Assembly (NCBI GenBank): GCA_963700255.1
Contig: CAVOWW010000029.1
Location: forward strand, 62,001 to 126,000
Length of the DNA stretch: 64,000 bases
Direction of reading: 5' to 3'
From: UBA10649 sp963700255
Lineage (GTDB): Bacteria; Actinomycetota; Actinomycetes; S36-B12
Below the pieces are notes generated by a model. The model searched no databases. It worked only from the letters and a program-made list of their open reading frames with translations, and was not told where the DNA came from. Positions 16,863 through 26,124 of the stretch are shown one piece after another. A program made the position numbers and the translations under genes. Every line of letters begins with the position of its first letter. The first letter of the stretch is position 1.

Positions 16863-19576
16863 GCCACGACGCCGCGGTTGACCAGGTCAGCCGCGGCATG
16901 AGCGGTGTCGCGCATGGGATCCGACGGATCCACGGCCTGCGCGACCTGGCCGAGCAGGTCGATGACCTGCCTGATCCACCGGACGAAGTCCCCGGCGGTG
17001 ATGTCGGCGTGGGTCAGCACCTGCAGGAGGTTGGCGCCACGCGCCCATCGGTAGGTGGCGTCGACGATGCCCGCATCAGGGTGCCGGGTGATGTCGAGCC
17101 CGTGCCGGGTCTCGAGGTCATGCAGCTCCGACCACAGCGACCCGAGCCGTTCGACGGCCTCCCGGACCACGCGGGTGGGAAGTGCGGGGGCCGTGTCGTC
17201 GTCATGCCCGCGCGACTCGTAGACCACGGCGGCGCACACCGCTGCGAGCTCGGCAGGGTCGAGCTCGCTCCAGGACCCGTCCCGGAGCGACTGGGCGGCC
17301 AGCAGGTCGGACTCCGTGTACAGGCGCATGAGCATGCGTCCGGGGTCGGTGACCGTGGTGGCGTCACCCGACGACGCCAGGTAGCCCAGCTCGCCGAGCA
17401 CCTCGCACACCTTGTCGAATCGGCGGGCGATGGAGTTCGTCCGGCCCTCGACGCGGCGCTCCAGGTCCCGCGCATGCCGTTCGGTGCGGTGGTACCGCTC
17501 CGCCCACCGGGCGTGCACCTCGCGGTCGTTGCAGCCGTGGCAGGGGTGCGCGCGGAGCTGGGAGCGCAGCCGGGCGATCTCGGCATCCTCGGTCGCCGCC
17601 ACGCGCCGCTTGCGCTGGTCGTAGGGCACCTCGTCCACTGCCGACTGGAGCGACTCGAGCAGGTCCCGTCGGGCCCGGTGGTCCCGGGCGACGAAGCCCT
17701 TGGGGACCGTGATCCGGGTGAAGGCCTCGACCGGCTGGCTGGTGTCGGCGACGGACATGCGTCGCACCTGCCCGTCGGCGGTGAGGACCATCGGCCGCGC
17801 CGCCTCACGCGGGCTGCGCAGGCGGCGCTGGTCGAGGACGACGGCCGGCCCCGCCCTCCGGCCGGAGGGGATCATGAAGACGTCGCCCTGGCGCAGTCCG
17901 AGCCAGGAGTCCTCCGCGGCGTCGCGGCGCTCAGCCGCAGCGCGGCGGCTGATGTCCTTCTCCCGGCGGGACAGGGTCTCCCGCAGCTGGGCGTACTCGA
18001 CGTAGTCGCCGAGATGACACTGCATGGAGTCCCGATAGCCGTCGAGGGCCTCCTCCACCCGGCGGAGCTCGGTGGCCAGTCCCACCACCGCGCGGTCGGC
18101 CTGGAACTGCGCGAACGAGGTCTCGAGCACCTCACGCGCGGAGTGCCGGCCGAGCCGGGAGACGAGGTTGACGGCCATGTTGTACGAGGGCTGGAAGGAG
18201 GACCGGAGGGGGTAGGTGCGCGTGGACGCGAGCCCCGCGAGCGAGCGCGGATCGAGGCCGGGCTGCCACAGGACGATGGCGTGGCCCTCGACGTCGATGC
18301 CGCGCCGGCCGGCTCGGCCCGTGAGCTGGGTGTACTCCCCCGGTGTCAGGTCGACGTGCGTCTCGCCGTTCCACTTGACCAGTCGCTCGAGGGCGACGGA
18401 CTTCGCCGGCATGTTGATGCCCAGGGCGAGCGTCTCCGTCGCGAACACCACCTTGATGAGGCCGCGCTGGAACAGTCCCTCGACGATCTCCTTGAACACC
18501 GGAAGCAGGCCGGCATGGTGCGATGCGAGGCCGCGCTCCAGGGCCTCCAGCCACTCGTCGAAGCCCAGCGCCGCAAGGTCCTCGTCCGGGAGCTCGAGGG
18601 TGGCCTCGAGAGCGGCCTGGCGGATCGCCGTGCGCTCCTCGCTGGTGGTGAGGCGCAGTCCGGAGTGCAGGCACTGGCGCACCGCCTCGTCGCAGCCGGC
18701 CCGGCTGAACAGGAAGTAGATCGCCGGCAGCAGGGCCTCACGCTGGAGCCGCTCCACGACCTCGCTGCGCCAGGGGGTCTTGGGCCCGCGCGGCCGGCCC
18801 CGGTCGCGTCCGCGTCGCTGCTCGCCCGGCCGCGGGGTCTGGCGCTCCGCCTCCCGGGCGAGGCGGACGAGCTCGGGGTTGACGATGGTCTGGTCGTCGT
18901 CGACGAAGAGGTCGTACATGCGCGGACCCGCCATGACGTGCTGCCACAGGGGAACCGGTCGGTGCTCCTCGACGATGATCGAGGTCTCGCCGCGCACGGT
19001 CTCGAGCCAGGCGCCGAACTCCTCTGCATTGCTGACCGTCGCGGAGAGGGCCACGACCGTCACCGACTCGGGCAGGTGGATGATGACCTCCTCCCACACG
19101 GCGCCCCGGAAGCGGTCGGCGAGGTAGTGCACCTCGTCCATGACGACGAAGCCGAGGTCGCTCAGCGTCGAGGACCCGGCGTAGAGCATGTTGCGCAGGA
19201 CCTCCGTCGTCATGACGACGATGGGGGCCTCTCCGTTGATGCTGTTGTCCCCCGTCAGGAGCCCGACCCTCGAGGCACCGTGGCGCGCGACGAGGTCGTT
19301 GTACTTCTGGTTGGACAGCGCCTTGATCGGCGTCGTGTAGAAGCACTTGCGCCCCTGGGCGAGGGCGAGGTGGATCGCGAACTCCCCGACCACGGTCTTC
19401 CCCGAGCCCGTGGGCGCTGCCACCAGCACTCCCCTGCCGTCCTCGAGCGCCTCGCAGGCGGCCAGCTGGAAGGGGTCGAGGCCGAAGACGTAGTCGCCGG
19501 CGAAGGAGCCGAGCTCGGATCTCTCTCGGCGGCTGCGCACACGTGCCGCGGCGTACCTCTCGGCAGGGCTGGGCAT
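16844..19576 (-). CDS. helY: DEAD/DEAH-box RNA helicase HelY (Ski2/Mtr4-like)
   Basis: Superfamily 2 helicase of 910 residues of the actinobacterial HelY group, related to Ski2/Mtr4 RNA helicases. Walker A is APTGSGKT (54-61) and the Walker B box reads DEVH (147-150), followed by a SAT motif (VALSATVSNAEEFG). In the second RecA domain come FATETLALGINMPAKSVALE and QLTGRAGRRGIDVEGHAI. A C-terminal DSHCT-type region fills the rest. In M. tuberculosis helY also lies next to tatC; here a lipid-kinase gene separates them. Confidence 0.93.
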   Translation of the reverse strand: MPSPAERYAAARVRSRRERSELGSFAGDYVFGLDPFQLAACEALEDGRGVLVAAPTGSGKTVVGEFAIHLALAQGRKCFYTTPIKALSNQKYNDLVARHGASRVGLLTGDNSINGEAPIVVMTTEVLRNMLYAGSSTLSDLGFVVMDEVHYLADRFRGAVWEEVIIHLPESVTVVALSATVSNAEEFGAWLETVRGETSIIVEEHRPVPLWQHVMAGPRMYDLFVDDDQTIVNPELVRLAREAERQTPRPGEQRRGRDRGRPRGPKTPWRSEVVERLQREALLPAIYFLFSRAGCDEAVRQCLHSGLRLTTSEERTAIRQAALEATLELPDEDLAALGFDEWLEALERGLASHHAGLLPVFKEIVEGLFQRGLIKVVFATETLALGINMPAKSVALERLVKWNGETHVDLTPGEYTQLTGRAGRRGIDVEGHAIVLWQPGLDPRSLAGLASTRTYPLRSSFQPSYNMAVNLVSRLGRHSAREVLETSFAQFQADRAVVGLATELRRVEEALDGYRDSMQCHLGDYVEYAQLRETLSRREKDISRRAAAERRDAAEDSWLGLRQGDVFMIPSGRRAGPAVVLDQRRLRSPREAARPMVLTADGQVRRMSVADTSQPVEAFTRITVPKGFVARDHRARRDLLESLQSAVDEVPYDQRKRRVAATEDAEIARLRSQLRAHPCHGCNDREVHARWAERYHRTERHARDLERRVEGRTNSIARRFDKVCEVLGELGYLASSGDATTVTDPGRMLMRLYTESDLLAAQSLRDGSWSELDPAELAAVCAAVVYESRGHDDDTAPALPTRVVREAVERLGSLWSELHDLETRHGLDITRHPDAGIVDATYRWARGANLLQVLTHADITAGDFVRWIRQVIDLLGQVAQAVDPSDPMRDTAHAAADLVNRGVVAYSSSV

Positions 19577-19604
19577 GGGCTCAGGCTACGGCGTCACGGT
19601 CCGG

Positions 19605-20504
19605 TCAGCAGGGCAGCACGCGCAGGGCACCGGGACGGACCTCGATCTCCACGGGCAGGGGACCGATGCGTTCGCCGTCGGCGTAGGCGATCTGGCCCTC
19701 CGCCGCGATCCGCAGCCGTCGTCCACGGAACGTGCGCACCGCCGGGTGCTCGACATGCGTGCCCCGGAACACGGACGGGAAGACCCGCAGGAACGTGGGC
19801 TTCGAGACCGCGCCCAGCCAGGTCACGTCCAGCAGGCCGTCGTCGGAGAGCGCGTCGGGACAGATCCTCATGCCGCCGCCGTAGCGGGATCCGTTGCCCA
19901 CGGAGACGAGCATGCCGGGAGCGCTCTCGCGCACGCCGTCGATGACGACGTCGTAGTCGAGCGCCCGGAAGGACGCAAGCTCACGGGCGATCGCGATGTT
20001 GTACCGATGACCGGCCAGGCGGCGCATCGCGTTCGCGCGCTCGTTGACCGAGGAGTCGAAGCCGGTGGACAGGACGCCCAGGAAGAACCGTTCGACTCCG
20101 TCGTCGCTGCGGGCGGCCCCGACGTCGAGGATGCGCTCCTCTCCCCCGGCGAGGGAGACGACCATCGCCTCCGCGATGGCCTCAGCCCCATGGGTCGGAT
20201 ACCCGAGCCCTGCGGCGACGTCGTCGCCCGAGCCCCCCGCGACCATGCCCATGGGCACTGCTGAGCCGACCATCGCCTGGAGGACCGCATTCACCGTGCC
20301 GTCACCGCCGCAGGCGACGACGGCACGGGCACCGGCACGGATGGCGCTGAGGGCTGCTGCGGTGGAGTCACCCGCAGACGAGGGCTGGACGAGCCGGCAG
20401 GGCACCCCCGCCTGCTGCAGGGTCCGCGCCACGACGCTGGCGTGCCGGGCTCCGCGTCCACCGCCCGCCAGCGGATTGGCGATGAGCCAGACGTCGGCGC
20501 CCAC
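19605..20504 (-). CDS. Diacylglycerol/lipid kinase family protein
   Basis: Lipid kinase of 299 residues in the DAGK/YegS family, expected to phosphorylate a membrane lipid such as diacylglycerol. The nucleotide loop ACGGDGTVNAVLQAM is intact. The second conserved motif, usually GTGNDFAR, reads GGSGDDVAAGLG, which may alter activity or substrate. The beta-rich C-terminal domain shows NGSRYGGGMRICPDALSDDG and ends in RPGALRVLPC. It directly abuts tatC with no intergenic base. Confidence 0.87.
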   Translation of the reverse strand: MGADVWLIANPLAGGGRGARHASVVARTLQQAGVPCRLVQPSSAGDSTAAALSAIRAGARAVVACGGDGTVNAVLQAMVGSAVPMGMVAGGSGDDVAAGLGYPTHGAEAIAEAMVVSLAGGEERILDVGAARSDDGVERFFLGVLSTGFDSSVNERANAMRRLAGHRYNIAIARELASFRALDYDVVIDGVRESAPGMLVSVGNGSRYGGGMRICPDALSDDGLLDVTWLGAVSKPTFLRVFPSVFRGTHVEHPAVRTFRGRRLRIAAEGQIAYADGERIGPLPVEIEVRPGALRVLPC

Positions 20505-21407
20505 CTAGGGCCGCTCGTCGGGCATCAGGCCGCCGTCGATGGGGCTCGGCTCGTCGATCGGGCTCGGCTCGAGGTCGACCGGCGAGGCCTCGTCGTCGTC
20601 GAGGTCGCTGAAGTCGTCCTCGGGTGCCCGCCGGCGTGCCCGACGTCGGTCGTTCAGCAGCGCGATGCCCACCGCGATCGCCACGAGGAGCAGGATCGGT
20701 CCGGCGAGCAGCAGGAGGTTGATCGGGTCGCCGGTGGGCGTGGCCACGGCGGCGAACAGCATCACCCCGAGGATGATCCATCGCCACCAGCCCAGCAGCG
20801 TCCGGCCGGGGAGCACGCCGGCGAAGTTGAGGAGGACCAGCATGAGGGGCACCAGGAAGCCGACGCCGAAGACCAGCACCGTGCGCAGGAAGAAGGACAG
20901 GTAGCGGTCGACCGAGACGATGTTCTCGACGTTCTCGGGCGTGAAGCCGAGCAGGACCTGAAGGCCGAGCGGCAGGACGGCGTAGGCGAGTGCCACGCCA
21001 GCCAGGAACAGCGGCGTGGCGACCGCGACGAAGGCGAAGGCCCATCGGCGCTCGTTGCGGTGCAGGCCGGGGGTGACGAACCTCCACAGCTGGTACAGCC
21101 AGACCGGGGACGCGAGGACGATGCCCGCCATGGCGGCGATCTGCATCTGCAGGACGAACGGGTCGGCGACGCCCGTCAGGGCGAGGGTGACCTGGCGCCC
21201 CTCCGTGCGCGCCTGCTCCACCGCGCCGCTGAAGGGTGCGCTCAGCCAGGCGAACAGCTGGGCGTAGTAGATCCAGCCGACGACCATGCCGATGCCGATG
21301 GCAACACCGGCCTTGACCAGCCGTGACCTCAGCTCACGCAGGTGCTCCGTGAGCGGCATGGCCGCCGGTTGGTCCTCGATGCGGTCAGCCTTCGCGCGAA
21401 TCGCCAT
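20505..21407 (-). CDS. tatC: Twin-arginine translocase subunit TatC
   Basis: Core receptor of the Tat export system, 300 residues with six membrane helices. The N-terminal signature MPLTEHLRELRSRL is followed by the first helix, and PVWLYQLWRFVTPGLHRNER holds the conserved F-x-P-G-L region. The acidic C-terminal tail after about 245 (DDDEASPVDLEPSPIDEPSP) carries a short SPID repeat and is longer than in E. coli. It is 20 bases downstream of tatA; a tatB is not present in the window. Confidence 0.96.
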   Translation of the reverse strand: MAIRAKADRIEDQPAAMPLTEHLRELRSRLVKAGVAIGIGMVVGWIYYAQLFAWLSAPFSGAVEQARTEGRQVTLALTGVADPFVLQMQIAAMAGIVLASPVWLYQLWRFVTPGLHRNERRWAFAFVAVATPLFLAGVALAYAVLPLGLQVLLGFTPENVENIVSVDRYLSFFLRTVLVFGVGFLVPLMLVLLNFAGVLPGRTLLGWWRWIILGVMLFAAVATPTGDPINLLLLAGPILLLVAIAVGIALLNDRRRARRRAPEDDFSDLDDDEASPVDLEPSPIDEPSPIDGGLMPDERP

Positions 21408-21427
21408 TCAGGATGTGCCGGAGCCGG

Positions 21428-21691
21428 TCAGCCCTCGGCCCGCTCCGTGGGCACCGGATCCGCCGCAGGCGGCGGAGTCTGGGGAGCGGCCTGGACGGCG
21501 GGCGGAGTGGTCGGTGGCTCCTCGCCGGCGGCGGCGCCCTTCGCGTCGTCCGCGAGGCCCTTCGTCTCGGCCTTGAAGATCCGCAGAGAGCGCCCGAGGC
21601 CCCGTGCCGCGTCAGGAAGTCGCTTGGCGCCGAACAGCAGCAGGATGAGGGCAACGATGATGAGCCATTCCCAGCCCTTGAGATTCGGCAT
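21428..21691 (-). CDS. tatA: Sec-independent translocase subunit TatA
   Basis: Single-helix Tat pore component of 87 residues: a short N-terminal helix WEWLIIVALILLLFGAKRLP with the conserved FG-x-x-x-LP hinge, an amphipathic helix (DAARGLGRSLRIFKAETKG), then an Ala/Pro-rich tail. ATG 21691 is preferred to an ATG five codons upstream because it starts directly before the helix. It sits between pafC and tatC, the usual actinobacterial order. Confidence 0.95.
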   Translation of the reverse strand: MPNLKGWEWLIIVALILLLFGAKRLPDAARGLGRSLRIFKAETKGLADDAKGAAAGEEPPTTPPAVQAAPQTPPPAADPVPTERAEG

Positions 21692-21745
21692 GCGTCGACT
21701 CCTCATGTGTCCCCGGCCCCGACGGCCGGCTGCCTAGGTTACCGC

Positions 21746-22702
21746 TCAAGGGTACGACGCGAGCGCCGCGGCGGCTGCGTCCGCCACTGCCGTGACCAGC
21801 TCAGGCGGATCGAGGGCCACCGCGCCGCCCCTGAGCGACAGGATCAGCCGGACGCCCCAGTCCACCGAGTGGAGCGGGATGCGAACGACGGCGGCACCGC
21901 TGGGCTCCTCGGTGTCCACCGTGCCACGGTGCACATCGATGATCCACCGGGCGGCCGGATCGACCCGCAGGGTCGCCGTCCGTCTGGCGACGCCGACCGG
22001 TCCCCGCGGTGCCTCGGTGCCCGGGCCGGCGATGGGGGTCGCGAAGGGCTCCCCCACGGAGGCCGAGATCATGCGGTCCAGCCGGAAGGTGCGGACAGCG
22101 CCAGCAGAGAGGCAGAAGGCCTCGAGGTAGGCGATCCCGTCGACGGCATGCAGGCGCGTGGGCTGGATGGACCGCTGGGTGACCTCGTCGCGCGTCGCTG
22201 AGGCGTAGGTGATGTCGAGCACCTGCTGGCCGGCCAGGGCCGCGTCGACTGCGGAGCGGATGTCCTCGGCAACAGGGACGTCGACGTAGACCTCACGCTC
22301 GACATCGGCTCCTGCCGTCGCGGCCTCGAGCTTGGCAGCCGCTGAGAGGATGGCCCCCCTGTCCTCGATCCCCGGCAGCTGCGCCAGCGTCCGAAGGGCG
22401 ACCAGGAGGGACAGGCCCTCCTGGTGGGTCAGTCGCATCGGCCGGTCGAGGGTCTGCGGATCAAGCACGCGGATCACGCCGTCGCCACGGACCGCGTCGT
22501 CGTCGTCCCAGAACTGGATGTCGACGAGCTGGTCGGGGCCGTAGCCGGGCAGGCCGCACACCACGAGCTGCCAGAGGTCCTCCTGCAGCACCTCCTCGCT
22601 CACTCCGAAGTGTGCTGCGCACGCCGCGAGGGTCACGCCATCGTGCGCCACGAGCCAGGGCACGAGGGCGAGGATGCGCGTGAGCCGCGCCTGGGCGCTC
22701 AT
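21746..22702 (-). CDS. pafC: WYL-domain regulator PafC
   Basis: Subunit of the PafBC transcription activator, which in mycobacteria induces DNA-damage genes independently of LexA. The 318-residue protein has a winged helix-turn-helix (LAACAAHFGVSEEVLQEDLW), a middle WYL domain (DITYASATRDEVTQRSIQPT, then YLEAFCLSAGAVRTFRLDRM) and a C-terminal WCX extension. ATG 22702 overlaps the pafB stop (ATGA). The name records its place beside pafA; it is not needed for pupylation. Confidence 0.93.
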   Translation of the reverse strand: MSAQARLTRILALVPWLVAHDGVTLAACAAHFGVSEEVLQEDLWQLVVCGLPGYGPDQLVDIQFWDDDDAVRGDGVIRVLDPQTLDRPMRLTHQEGLSLLVALRTLAQLPGIEDRGAILSAAAKLEAATAGADVEREVYVDVPVAEDIRSAVDAALAGQQVLDITYASATRDEVTQRSIQPTRLHAVDGIAYLEAFCLSAGAVRTFRLDRMISASVGEPFATPIAGPGTEAPRGPVGVARRTATLRVDPAARWIIDVHRGTVDTEEPSGAAVVRIPLHSVDWGVRLILSLRGGAVALDPPELVTAVADAAAAALASYP

Positions 22703-23682
22703 GCGCCGGTCCGGCCCGGCGCGTGCCCCGACAGCACGGCCGACAATGCCGTCCGCACCGCGCTGACCGTGTCGGGCGGGTCCACGACAGTGGCGTCCGG
22801 ACCCGCGGCGCACACCAGCGAGACCAGCTGGTCCAGCGAGCCCGTGGACACCGTGAACTCGGGGTCTGTCCAGGGGTCGGTCCCCTCGCCCTGCACCGCC
22901 AGTCGGCGGAGGGAGGCCGCGCGGCCCGGGCGCGCCCGGACCCGCGTGAGCACCTGCTCGTCGCCTCCGGGGCCGATGACGTAGGCACCGACGTCGAACC
23001 CGTCCGGCGGGCGCACGGCCTCGACAGCGGCGACGAGGGTGACGGTGCCGACGATCCGGGACAGCCGGAAGGTGCGCTCGGCATCACGGTCGTGGTCATG
23101 GCCCACCAGGAACCAGTTGCCGCGGGTCGACCGCAGGCCCCAGGGCGTGACCGTACGGGTCCCCGGCGCGTCGTCCGACGGTGCGCGGTAGGGGAAGGTC
23201 ACCGCCCGATGCTGGCGCACGGCGCTCATGAGCGGCAGGAGGGCACCGTCGGCCGCCGTGAGCTGGACGGTTCCGCGCAGGCCCGCCGGGGTCCACTCGG
23301 TGTCATCGACGCTCTCCAGCTTGCGCAGGGCGGTGCCGGCGACGGGGCCGACGGAGGCCTGGCCCCAGACCTGGGCGGCGACCGCGACGGCCGCCCGCTC
23401 GGCGACAGTCAGGTCGACGCCCGACAGGGCGTAGCTGTCCTGCGGGATGCGGTACCCACGCACCTCGCCGTTGACGTCCACGACGGTCTCCACCGGGATG
23501 CCCATCGACCGGAGCTCGTCCTTGTCGCGCTCGAACATCCGCTCGAACGCCGCGGGAGACGCTGCCTCGGCGTAGCCGGGGATGCTGCGGTGGATGTCCG
23601 CCCGAGACACGGCGAACTCGGATGCCATCAGCGCGATGACGAGGTTGAGGAGCCGCTCCGTACGCTCGATTCGCTCGCTCAT
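22699..23682 (-). CDS. pafB: WYL-domain regulator PafB
   Basis: Partner of PafC, 327 residues. An N-terminal winged helix (MASEFAVSRADIHRSIPGYA, then FERMFERDKDELRSMGIPVE) precedes a WYL domain with VTFPYRAPSDDAPGTRTVTP, WGLRSTRGNWFLVGHDHDRD and RTFRLSRIVG, and a WCX domain. Coupled to pafC by a four-base overlap; the FKBP gene lies ten bases upstream. In M. smegmatis PafBC senses single-stranded DNA and activates recA and other repair genes. Confidence 0.93.
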   Translation of the reverse strand: MSERIERTERLLNLVIALMASEFAVSRADIHRSIPGYAEAASPAAFERMFERDKDELRSMGIPVETVVDVNGEVRGYRIPQDSYALSGVDLTVAERAAVAVAAQVWGQASVGPVAGTALRKLESVDDTEWTPAGLRGTVQLTAADGALLPLMSAVRQHRAVTFPYRAPSDDAPGTRTVTPWGLRSTRGNWFLVGHDHDRDAERTFRLSRIVGTVTLVAAVEAVRPPDGFDVGAYVIGPGGDEQVLTRVRARPGRAASLRRLAVQGEGTDPWTDPEFTVSTGSLDQLVSLVCAAGPDATVVDPPDTVSAVRTALSAVLSGHAPGRTGA

Positions 23683-23692
23683 GCGCTGCTGG

Positions 23693-24055
23693 CTACCCCA
23701 CGTTCAGCAGGTCGATCACGAACACGAGCGTGCGGCCCGAGAGCCGGTGCCCGGTACCCGCCTCGCCATAGGCCATGGCCGGGGGGATGACGAGCTGCCG
23801 ACGGCCGCCCACCTTCATGCCCGGGATGCCCTCCTGCCAGCCGGCGATCAGGCCGTTCAGCGGGAAGGTGATCGACTCGCCGCGATCCCAGGAGGCGTCG
23901 AACTGCTCGCCGGTCTCGAAGTCCACGCCCACGTAGTGAACCTCGACCCGTCCGCCCGCGACGGCCTCAGCGCCGTCGCCGACGACGAGGTCGCTGATCA
24001 CGAGGCCGTCGGGAGCGGGTCCCTCGATGAAGTCGATGTCCGGCTTGGTCGCCAT
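23693..24055 (-). CDS. Cytoplasmic FKBP-type peptidyl-prolyl isomerase
   Basis: Single-domain FKBP of 120 residues without a signal peptide, catalysing cis-trans isomerisation at proline. The domain shows VEVHYVGVDFETGEQFDASW, GLIAGWQEGIPGMKVGGRRQ and LVIPPAMAYGEAGTGHRLSG, with a typical hydrophobic end TLVFVIDLLNVG. It lies between pafA and pafB next to a second, exported FKBP, an arrangement seen in other proteasome-bearing actinobacteria. Confidence 0.92.
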   Translation of the reverse strand: MATKPDIDFIEGPAPDGLVISDLVVGDGAEAVAGGRVEVHYVGVDFETGEQFDASWDRGESITFPLNGLIAGWQEGIPGMKVGGRRQLVIPPAMAYGEAGTGHRLSGRTLVFVIDLLNVG

Positions 24056-24101
24056 GGTGTCTCCTGGTCCAGGGTGAAGGGAGGGTGGGTGGTCGGCCCA
24101 G

Positions 24102-24710
24102 CTAGCCGATGGACTCGAGCTGGACGACGAAGACGAGGGTCTCGCCGGGCGGGATGCCCTGCGTGCCCTGGTCTCCGTAGCCCAGATCGGACGGGATGAC
24201 GAGCAGTCGCTGGCCGCCGACCTGCATGCCCGGCAGCCCCTCCTGCCAGCCCGGGATCAGCCCGTCCAGGGGGAAGGTCGCGGGCTCGCCGCGCGTCCAC
24301 GAGGAGTCGAAGACGGCCTTCGTGCCGAGTCCGACCCCGCAGTAGTTGACCGTCAGGGTGTCGCCCGCCTTGGCCTCGGCTCCGCTGCCCACGGTGATGT
24401 CGGCGACGCCGAGCTCGGTGGCGGGCGTCGCGTCGGTGGCGATGGTGATCGCCGGCGCGCCGTTGGGCTGGAAGATCGCCGAGGCGAAGCCCACCGTCGT
24501 GGCGCTCGCGGGGGGCGCATCGACGGGCATCGCCTGCATGCTGGTGCAGTCGATGGTCACGAACGGGGTCGCCGCGGCCACCTCGCTCTGCAGGGAGCCG
24601 CTGGACGCGGTGTCGGTGGTCTCCACGCGGTCGTCGGACTGCTGGCCGCAGGCCGTCGCGAGGAGCATGATCGTGGCCGCACCCGCGGCGAGGAGGAGTC
24701 GTCGGTTCAC
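24102..24710 (-). CDS. FKBP-type peptidyl-prolyl isomerase lipoprotein
   Basis: Exported FKBP of 202 residues. A basic N-terminus and hydrophobic helix (LLLAAGAATIMLLATAC) end in a probable lipobox Cys at 21, so it should be anchored outside the membrane. A linker region (50-100) precedes the FKBP domain with LTVNYCGVGLGTKAVFDSSW, GLIPGWQEGLPGMQVGGQRL and LGYGDQGTQGIPPGETLVFV. It probably arose by duplication of the cytoplasmic neighbour 46 bases downstream, with which it shares the GWQEG(I/L)PGM motif. Confidence 0.9.
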   Translation of the reverse strand: MNRRLLLAAGAATIMLLATACGQQSDDRVETTDTASSGSLQSEVAAATPFVTIDCTSMQAMPVDAPPASATTVGFASAIFQPNGAPAITIATDATPATELGVADITVGSGAEAKAGDTLTVNYCGVGLGTKAVFDSSWTRGEPATFPLDGLIPGWQEGLPGMQVGGQRLLVIPSDLGYGDQGTQGIPPGETLVFVVQLESIG

Positions 24711-24744
24711 CCCGTGAGCCTAACCGCACGGGCCACGGCGCGCT

Positions 24745-26115
24745 TCACATGCTGGCGATGAGGCGCTCCACCCGCTCGTCCGTGCTCGCGAAGGGGTCCT
24801 TGCACAGCACCGTTCGCTGCGCCTGGTCGTTCAGCTTGAGGTGCACCCAGTCCACCGTGAAGTCGCGCCGCCGCTCCTGTGCTCGTCGCACGAAGTCCCC
24901 CCGGAGCTTCGCCCGGGTGGTCTGCGGGGGCACCGACTTGGCCTCGTAGATGCGCAGGTCGCTCGTCACCCGGTCGACGAGGCCACCCCGCTCGGCGAGG
25001 TAGTAGAGCCCGCGGTTCCGGTTGATGTCGTGGTAGGCGAGGTCGAGCTGGCCGATCCGCGGGGACTCCAGGGTCAGATCGTGCTTGACCATGTAGCGCT
25101 CGAGGAGGCGTCGCTTGATGGCCCAGTCGATCTCCCGGTCGATCAGGGACAGGTCGTCGGCCTCGATCGCCTTCAGCGAGCGGCCCCAGAGCTCGAGGAC
25201 GCGTCGGGTGGTGCCGGTGGGCTCGTCGACGAGCCCCCGCCGCTCGGCGAAGTCCGACGCCTTCTCGAAGTACTCCCACTGCATGGACAGCGCCGACAGC
25301 TCACGCCCCGTGGTGAGCTTGACGGGGCGCTTGCCCGTGACGTCGTGGCTCATCTCGCGGATGGCGCGGATGGGGTTCTCGAGGGACATGTCGCGCATGA
25401 CGACGCCCGCCTCGAGCATCTTGAGCACGAGATCGGCGGAACCCACCTTGAGCAGGGTCGTGGTCTCGCTCATGTTGCTGTCACCGACGATGACATGGAG
25501 GCGCCGGTAGAGGTCCGCATCCGCATGCGGCTCGTCACGCGTGTTGATGATCGGCCGTGACCTGGTGGTGGCGCTCGACACGCCCTCCCACATGTGGTCG
25601 GCCCGCTGGCTCAGGCAGTACACCGCACCGCGGGGGGTCTGCAGGACCTTGCCCGCACCGGCGATCAGCTGCCTCGAGATCAGGAACGGGATGAACCGCT
25701 CGGCCAGCCTCGCGAACTCGCCCTTGCGCTCGACGAGGTAGTTCTCGTGGCAGCCGTAGGAGTTGCCAGCCGAGTCGGTGTTGTTCTTGAACAGGTAGAT
25801 GTCACCGTGGATGCCCTCCTCCTGGAGGCGGCGCTCGGCGTCGGCGACCAGGCCCTCGAGGATGCGCTCGCCCGCCCGGTCGTGGGTGACGAGCTGCGTC
25901 AGCGAGTCGCACTCGGCCGTGGCGTACTCGGGGTGGCTGCCCACGTCGAGGTACAGGCGGGACCCGTTCGTCAGGAAGACGTTGCTGCTGCGGCCCCACG
26001 CGACGACCCGGCGGAAGAGGTAGCGGGCCACCTCGTCGGGGCTCAGCCTGCGCTGGCCGTTGAACGTGCAGGTGACCCCGTACTCGGTCTCGATGCCGAA
26101 GATCCTGCGGTCCAT
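24745..26115 (-). CDS. pafA: Pup-protein ligase PafA
   Basis: Glutamine-synthetase-like ligase of 456 residues that uses ATP to phosphorylate the C-terminal Glu of Pup and join it to substrate lysines. RRIFGIETEYGVTC opens the protein with metal-binding Glu residues, and the catalytic base is Asp57 in NGSRLYLDVGSHPEY. Further motifs are NNTDSAGNSYGCHENYLVER and IINTRDEPHADADLYRRLH. It lacks the Dop-loop insertion, which separates it from Dop at 27875-29404. It follows prcA by nine bases in the proteasome operon. Confidence 0.97.
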   Translation of the reverse strand: MDRRIFGIETEYGVTCTFNGQRRLSPDEVARYLFRRVVAWGRSSNVFLTNGSRLYLDVGSHPEYATAECDSLTQLVTHDRAGERILEGLVADAERRLQEEGIHGDIYLFKNNTDSAGNSYGCHENYLVERKGEFARLAERFIPFLISRQLIAGAGKVLQTPRGAVYCLSQRADHMWEGVSSATTRSRPIINTRDEPHADADLYRRLHVIVGDSNMSETTTLLKVGSADLVLKMLEAGVVMRDMSLENPIRAIREMSHDVTGKRPVKLTTGRELSALSMQWEYFEKASDFAERRGLVDEPTGTTRRVLELWGRSLKAIEADDLSLIDREIDWAIKRRLLERYMVKHDLTLESPRIGQLDLAYHDINRNRGLYYLAERGGLVDRVTSDLRIYEAKSVPPQTTRAKLRGDFVRRAQERRRDFTVDWVHLKLNDQAQRTVLCKDPFASTDERVERLIASM

Positions 26116-26124
26116 GTGACTACG

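Noticed and set aside
16796..19945. Very long open frame antisense to helY, and similar ones antisense to arc/trmI (29599-32946) and metH (34139-37984)
   Set aside because: They are codon-phase shadows of high-GC genes: composition is rich in Arg, Ala, Gly and His, without family motifs, while the opposite strand encodes clear enzymes.
21731..21745. Half IdeR site (TAGGTTA) upstream of tatA, and another half site (CCTAACC) near 24716
   Set aside because: Only one half of the 19-base pattern is present and the genes have no iron context.
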